Shown here piece after piece: positions 42,919 through 47,364 of a DNA stretch of 47,364 bases. The stretch comes from SZUA-76 sp945787585 (GTDB lineage Bacteria > Pseudomonadota > Gammaproteobacteria > SZUA-140). The DNA is taken from NCBI GenBank assembly GCA_947258425.1, contig CAMYIG010000010.1, positions 1 to 47,364 of the forward strand, read 5' to 3'. The notes under the pieces are model-generated. The model was not told the origin of the DNA, did not search any database, and saw only the letters and a list, made by a program, of their open reading frames with translations. The translations under genes and the position numbers were made by a program. The stretch's first letter is position 1. Each line of letters starts with the position of its first letter.

Positions 42919-44367
42919 TTAGCCTCCCGCCCCAACCGCGCGCGAGTGAACAACATCTTTACCCGCGCCCCCCTGTGATTGATGGGTCTCCAGCAGTGCG
43001 GCGACGACGCGCTCCATCTGCATGCTGCGCGACCCTTTAACCAACACGACCGTTTTCTTTTTATTCGTTGAAACTGTCATCTTCAGTGCGGCGATCAACG
43101 CTTCCTGGGTTGCGCAGTAATGAGCCGCGGCACCAAACGCCTGTGCTGCATGCTGTGCCTGTGCACCGACGGTAAAGAGCTGATCAATGCCACTATTAAG
43201 TGCCTGCTCACCCATCTGCTGATGCAATGATGCAGAAAGAGTACCCAGCTCACCCATATCACCCAACACCAGAATCTTTTCGCCAGTACCGTATTCATCC
43301 AGTGTATCCAGCGCCGCCTGCAGTGATGCGGGGTTGGCATTATAGGTATCATCGATCACCGTAACGCCGGCGATACTCTGTTTTACCTGCAACCTTCCAC
43401 CCACGCTTCCGAGCGCCTGCAGGCCATCACGTACTACCGTCAATGTTGCACCCGCAGCCAACGCAGCCGCACTGGCCGCCAACGCATTCATGACATTGTG
43501 CCTACCCGGCAGGGGCAGCTGGATATCGATGACATCATTCGCGGCGTGCAGACGAAAGCGATAACTCGCATCGTCGCGTAACTGTAAGTGACTTGCCGTC
43601 ACATCGGCTTTTTCACTGAGGCCAAAAGTCTGATAGTTTCTATCGGCACACAGGTCACGCCATACGTGGGCGTAATCATCATCGCCATTAAAAATAGCGA
43701 TTCCAGTCGTCGACAGCCCTTCAAAGATTTCACCTTTGGCATGTGCAACGCCTTTCACATCCCCAAACCCTTCAAGGTGAGCCGGACCGGCATTATTGAT
43801 CAGCGCGATCGTCGGTTGTGCAAGATGAGCCAGGTAATGAATCTCGCCAGTGTGGTTGGCACCCATTTCGATCACGGCATATTGATGCTTGCTATTAAGG
43901 CGCATCAGCGTCAGCGGCACGCCGATATCGTTATTCAGATTGCCGTGGGTCGCTAACACACTGCCTTGCTGTGCGGCCATCACACTCAGTATCGATGACA
44001 GCATCTCTTTAACCGTAGTCTTGCCGTTGCTGCCGGTCACTGCGATTAACGGCAGCTGATAACGCAGCCGCCACGCCGCTGCAAGCTCACCTAACGCTTT
44101 ATGGGTATCAGCCACCACCACCTGAGGTAAATCGCTATCGACCGTATGTGCTACCAGTAGCGCAACAGCGCCGCGCTCTTTTGCCGCGTCGACAAAGGCG
44201 TGACCATCAAAGCTTGGGCCATGCAGCGCAACAAACAGCTCGCCACTATTCAGCGTTCTGCTGTCGATACTCAACGCAGCAAACTCAGCATTATGGCCGT
44301 GCAATGTGCCAGCGGTAATCTTAGCCAGCTGCAACATCGATAACTTGTCAGGGGTAGCGACTGTCAT
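42919..44367 (-). CDS. murF: UDP-MurNAc-tripeptide--D-Ala-D-Ala ligase
   Basis: Adds D-Ala-D-Ala to the UDP-MurNAc tripeptide, completing the pentapeptide. About 482 residues: FAALSIDSRTLNSGELFVAL at the N-terminal domain, AVTGSNGKTTVKEMLSSIL for ATP, NNDIGVPLTLMRLNSKHQYA, EMGANHTGEIHYLA, IDDTYNANPASLQAALD and VLVKGSRSMQMERVV at the C-terminal domain. I chose the ATG at 44367 (GGGAGG 6 bases upstream); a GTG one codon earlier is possible. It overlaps the murE stop. Confidence 0.97.
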   Translation of the reverse strand: MTVATPDKLSMLQLAKITAGTLHGHNAEFAALSIDSRTLNSGELFVALHGPSFDGHAFVDAAKERGAVALLVAHTVDSDLPQVVVADTHKALGELAAAWRLRYQLPLIAVTGSNGKTTVKEMLSSILSVMAAQQGSVLATHGNLNNDIGVPLTLMRLNSKHQYAVIEMGANHTGEIHYLAHLAQPTIALINNAGPAHLEGFGDVKGVAHAKGEIFEGLSTTGIAIFNGDDDYAHVWRDLCADRNYQTFGLSEKADVTASHLQLRDDASYRFRLHAANDVIDIQLPLPGRHNVMNALAASAAALAAGATLTVVRDGLQALGSVGGRLQVKQSIAGVTVIDDTYNANPASLQAALDTLDEYGTGEKILVLGDMGELGTLSASLHQQMGEQALNSGIDQLFTVGAQAQHAAQAFGAAAHYCATQEALIAALKMTVSTNKKKTVVLVKGSRSMQMERVVAALLETHQSQGGAGKDVVHSRAVGAGG

Positions 44368-45887
44368 CACGCCACCTCCCGCAAAATCGTCTCAGCACAT
44401 TCGCGATCGCTAAACGGGAGCTTCTGCTCACCGATGAGCTGATATGTCTCATGTCCTTTACCGGCAATGACTACCACGTCACCCGCAGTGGCGCTGTGCA
44501 GTGCAGTTCTGATCGCCGTCGCACGGTCAAGAATGACCCTGACCTTGTTTCGCTGCGAAATACCCGCAAGGATATCATCCACAATCGCAGCCGCATCTTC
44601 ACTGCGTGGATTGTCGTCGGTGATGATCACCTTATCTGCCCACTGTGCGGCTACCTGACCCATTAATGGGCGTTTACCTCGATCACGATCACCGCCACAT
44701 CCAAACACACACCACAGCTGACCACGACAGTGATTACGTAAAGCGGTCAATACGTTTTGCAACGCATCAGGCGTATGCGCATAATCGATCACTACCAGCG
44801 GTTGGGTGCCAATACCACCGAGACGCTCCATGCGCCCATCGGCGTTGCGTACCTGTGCCAGTAGTGTGAGCGCCTGCTGTAGCGGCCACTTCATTAATAG
44901 AAGAACAGCCAGTACCGCCAATAAATTTCTTGCATTAAATTCACCGAGCAGATGGTCACTGCGTAACACGCCTTCACCCCACGAGGTGACAACATGGATT
45001 TCCATGCCCGCACCATCGAGGCGTGTCATTTGTCCGTAGACGGCTAACTGATCATCAGATGGCAATGCTGGCTCATCCAGTAATCCATAGGCAACGGCCT
45101 TCACACCGGCAGGCAACGCACTCAGTAACTGCGTGCCAAAGGCATCGTTCTGATTAATCACTGCATGACTCAAGCCCGGCATCTCGAACAGTTTCTGCTT
45201 GGCTGCACCATAGGATGCCAGGTCGCCGTGATAGTCGAGATGATCACGTGTCAAGTTGGTAAAGATTGCGACATCAAACGCCACTGCTGCAACGCGCGCC
45301 TGCGCCAGCGCATGCGATGAAACCTCCATCACGACATGCTTCGCGCCTGCGTCGACGATAGCCCTCAAATGAGATTGCAGCGCCACCGGGTTAGGCGTGG
45401 TATGTGTTGCTAGCTGTAGCGCATCGGATAGACCATAACCCAATGTGCCGATCACGCCGCATTTGTCGCCGTTGAACTGCAACGCCTGCGACAGAAAATG
45501 ACAACATGACGTTTTTCCATTGGTGCCGGTCACGCCGACCACAAAAAGTTGTTGCGACGGATTGGCAAAGAAACGCGAGGCGATCGCCCCCAGCTGCTGT
45601 CGCAGGTCGTTGACCCTGATCACTGGCACCTTGCTTAACGCGGCCACATCGATCTCGCCCTCTTCAAACACGACTGCCACTGCACCGGCCGCAATGGCAT
45701 CCTGCACATAGTGCAAGCCATCGCTACTGGCGCCGCGACAGGCAAGAAAAAGGTCGCCCGCCGCAATCTCGCGACTATCGATAGCAAGACCACGAATTTC
45801 GCGATCATTTGCCGCATCGACCTCGGCCAGCCCCGCCAATAAAACACTCAGCGACTGCCCGTGATGCATTGAACTGCCGCCGCTCAT
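44367..45887 (-). CDS. murE: UDP-MurNAc-dipeptide--meso-diaminopimelate ligase
   Basis: Adds the third peptide residue. The 506 residues show IRGLAIDSREIAAGDLFLAC, the P-loop VVGVTGTNGKTSCCHFLSQ, HVVMEVSSHALAQARV, FTNLTRDHLDYHGDLASYG, VIDYAHTPDALQNVL and ITDDNPRSEDA; the DNPR motif points to meso-diaminopimelate rather than lysine, as in Gram-negatives. The ATG overlaps the ftsI stop as ATGA. No anomalies in the coding sequence. Confidence 0.97.
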   Translation of the reverse strand: MSGGSSMHHGQSLSVLLAGLAEVDAANDREIRGLAIDSREIAAGDLFLACRGASSDGLHYVQDAIAAGAVAVVFEEGEIDVAALSKVPVIRVNDLRQQLGAIASRFFANPSQQLFVVGVTGTNGKTSCCHFLSQALQFNGDKCGVIGTLGYGLSDALQLATHTTPNPVALQSHLRAIVDAGAKHVVMEVSSHALAQARVAAVAFDVAIFTNLTRDHLDYHGDLASYGAAKQKLFEMPGLSHAVINQNDAFGTQLLSALPAGVKAVAYGLLDEPALPSDDQLAVYGQMTRLDGAGMEIHVVTSWGEGVLRSDHLLGEFNARNLLAVLAVLLLMKWPLQQALTLLAQVRNADGRMERLGGIGTQPLVVIDYAHTPDALQNVLTALRNHCRGQLWCVFGCGGDRDRGKRPLMGQVAAQWADKVIITDDNPRSEDAAAIVDDILAGISQRNKVRVILDRATAIRTALHSATAGDVVVIAGKGHETYQLIGEQKLPFSDRECAETILREVA

Positions 45888-46828
45888 TGCAGACCTCCGG
45901 CAGCGGCGTGCAGATCGGCCGCGATTTGTGACGGCATTGCATGTTCAGCAATCTTCTGATGCAGGCGCTGTTTGTTGATACGCGGCACATCATCCGGCAC
46001 CACACCCAACTGGCGTAGCGCACCCGCCATCACCTTTGCAAAGGCAGGCGCCGCCGCCTGACCACCGTGATACGCCTCAGTGCGCGGCTCATTGATCATC
46101 ACCACGGCAACCAGTCGCGGATCACTCACCGGGGCCATGCCGGCAAACAGCGACAGGTAACGCTCTTCCGAATAACCACCGACGGCCGACTTATGCACGG
46201 TGCCGGTTTTACCGGCAACACGATAACCCGCCACATCGGCCTTCGCGCCAGTCCCCTTTTCGGAGACGACAGACTCCATCATCTTCAATACACGCTTCGC
46301 CACCGCTTCGCTCATGACAGATTCCTGTTGCACCGGTGGAGCGTCGAGCGCCAGAAACGAGGCAGGGCTCAAGCGCCCACCGTTGGCCAGCACGGTATAG
46401 GCCTGTGCCAACTGCAACGATGTGACTGACATGCCATATCCGAAAGAGAGCGTGGCGTGATCAATATCACTCCACTTCCAGTGATCTGTCATCAAACCCG
46501 AAACTTCACCTGGGAAGCCACTCTGGGTCAGCGAACCAAATCCCACGCGCGAATAGACATCCCACAATTTTTCCGCTGGCAATGATAACGCCAGCTTGCT
46601 GGCACCCACATTACTCGACTTCACCAGGATGTCAGTCAGATTAAGCTTGCCGTAGTTACGCATATCACGCACCGTATCGCGCCCAACACGATAGTAACCA
46701 GGCGCGGTATTAACCGTATTCCCTGGCAAATATTTTTTTGATTCGAGCGCTGCCGCTACTGTAAAAGGCTTCATCGTAGATCCCGGCTCAAACACATCCG
46801 TCACCGCGCGGTTGCGCAACAAACACAT
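45884..46828 (-). CDS. ftsI: Septal transpeptidase FtsI (PBP3), C-terminal part (frame-broken)
   Basis: The transpeptidase domain of FtsI, which cross-links septal peptidoglycan. All three active-site motifs are here: EPGSTMKPFTVA (SxxK), VKSSNVGASKLAL (SxN) and VAGKTGTVHKSAVGG (KTG). The protein ends within a few residues of the murE start. The reading frame opens inside a 31-bp tandem duplication and is out of phase with the N-terminal part. Removing one repeat copy gives an unbroken FtsI. Confidence 0.95.
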   Translation of the reverse strand: MCLLRNRAVTDVFEPGSTMKPFTVAAALESKKYLPGNTVNTAPGYYRVGRDTVRDMRNYGKLNLTDILVKSSNVGASKLALSLPAEKLWDVYSRVGFGSLTQSGFPGEVSGLMTDHWKWSDIDHATLSFGYGMSVTSLQLAQAYTVLANGGRLSPASFLALDAPPVQQESVMSEAVAKRVLKMMESVVSEKGTGAKADVAGYRVAGKTGTVHKSAVGGYSEERYLSLFAGMAPVSDPRLVAVVMINEPRTEAYHGGQAAAPAFAKVMAGALRQLGVVPDDVPRINKQRLHQKIAEHAMPSQIAADLHAAAGGLQ

Positions 46829-47364
46829 CCGTCACCGCGCGGTTGCGCAAGTGACTGTTCTTTAGTGTGCCGCGATTATTTGGGTTATATGAGGGCTGAT
46901 TCACCATCGCCAGCACTTCGCTGGTCTTGGCATCAAGCACCACTATCGATCCAGAGCGCGCGCGGTGATCACGGATGGCCGTCTTCAGCTCACGATAGGC
47001 GAGGTACTGAATGTTGCGATCGATACTGAGACGCAATGTCTTTCCCGCCTCCGGCACCTTAATACCCTCAACATCCTCAACCACATGCCCAAGACGATTT
47101 TTGATCACGCGTTTACTGCCAGAGGTGCCGCGCAGCCAGTTTTCATAGGCCAGCTCAAGCCCCTCCTGCCCCGCATCGTCGACATTGGTAAAGCCGACCA
47201 CATGCGCCGCCACTTCACCGGCCGGATAATAGCGACGATATTCACGCTGTAGAAAGACCCCCGGAATGCCCAGCGCCTTCACCTGTTGCGCCAGGTCTGG
47301 ATTAATACGACGCTTCAAATAGACAAACTCACGGCTCTGTCGTGTCATCAAACGCTGCGTCAGC
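46788..47364 (-). CDS. ftsI: Septal transpeptidase FtsI (PBP3), N-terminal region fragment (cut by window edge)
   Basis: The pedestal domain of FtsI preceding the transpeptidase domain: QSREFVYLKRRINPDLAQQ, GIPGVFLQREYRRYYPAGE, AAHVVGFTNVDDAGQEGLEL and the linker SGSIVVLDAKTSEVLAMVNQ. The real start and the membrane helix are beyond the right edge; the frame is open to 47364. It runs into the 31-bp duplication at 46789-46850, after which it leaves the FtsI frame (VFVAQPRGDGCV) and stops. Confidence 0.93.
   Translation of the reverse strand, partial: LTQRLMTRQSREFVYLKRRINPDLAQQVKALGIPGVFLQREYRRYYPAGEVAAHVVGFTNVDDAGQEGLELAYENWLRGTSGSKRVIKNRLGHVVEDVEGIKVPEAGKTLRLSIDRNIQYLAYRELKTAIRDHRARSGSIVVLDAKTSEVLAMVNQPSYNPNNRGTLKNSHLRNRAVTDVFVAQPRGDGCV
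46789..46850. repeat. Perfect 31-bp tandem duplication inside ftsI
   Basis: Bases 46789-46819 and 46820-46850 are identical. The unit encodes NRAVTDVF-region codons of ftsI and, since 31 is not a multiple of three, it shifts the frame. With one copy removed, codons join as NSHLRNRAVTDVFEPGSTMK. Confidence 0.97.

Overview
The window is chromosomal DNA of a gammaproteobacterium, probably an environmental lineage. The evidence is the gene order ftsI-murE-murF-mraY-murD-ftsW-murG-murC-murB-ddl-ftsQ-ftsA-ftsZ-lpxC, the block coaBC-dut-algC-argB divergent from radC-rpmB-rpmG, and the group dciA / M23 peptidase / secA. Genus cannot be judged from the sequence alone.

Layout. 1-9.1 kb is a heavy-metal (Cu/Ag type) accessory region: a CDF-like cation transporter, decayed gene remnants, a PilZ protein and a cusCBA efflux operon preceded by two small metal-binding-type proteins (one Cys/His/Met-rich and secreted, one DUF2231 membrane protein with a His-rich tail). 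9.1-17.5 kb is a mixed region: a lipoprotein with eight beta-rich repeats, a double zinc-ribbon protein next to an SPFH-SHOCT protein, a metallo-beta-lactamase-fold hydrolase, a YdcH-like DUF465 protein, a GIY-YIG protein, a highly divergent SelO-like pseudokinase and two hypotheticals. 17.5-31.2 kb is housekeeping: argB, algC, dut, coaBC, radC, rpmBG, a chemoreceptor, argJ, secA, an M23 peptidase, dciA and lpxC. 31.4 kb to the right edge is the dcw division and wall cluster, read right to left with almost every junction overlapping.

How the genes work together. The dcw block makes lipid II precursor (MurC, D, E, F, Ddl, MurB), membrane-linked lipid I and II (MraY, MurG) and the divisome (FtsI, W, Q, A, Z), followed by LpxC for lipid A. 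MurE carries the DNPR motif of meso-diaminopimelate enzymes. ArgB and ArgJ belong to the cyclic arginine pathway. CusC, CusB and CusA would form a tripartite periplasmic metal pump.

Three genes (cusA, murC, ftsI) are broken by short indels. In ftsI the lesion is an exact 31-bp tandem duplication, and removing one copy restores the protein. murC and ftsI are essential, so sequence or assembly error is the simplest reading there; cusA may be the same or a real mutation. No CRISPR array, tRNA, rRNA, transposase or integrase was seen. The most unusual gene is the SelO-like protein at 14.6-16.4 kb, in which the usual nucleotide-binding lysine appears to be a cysteine.
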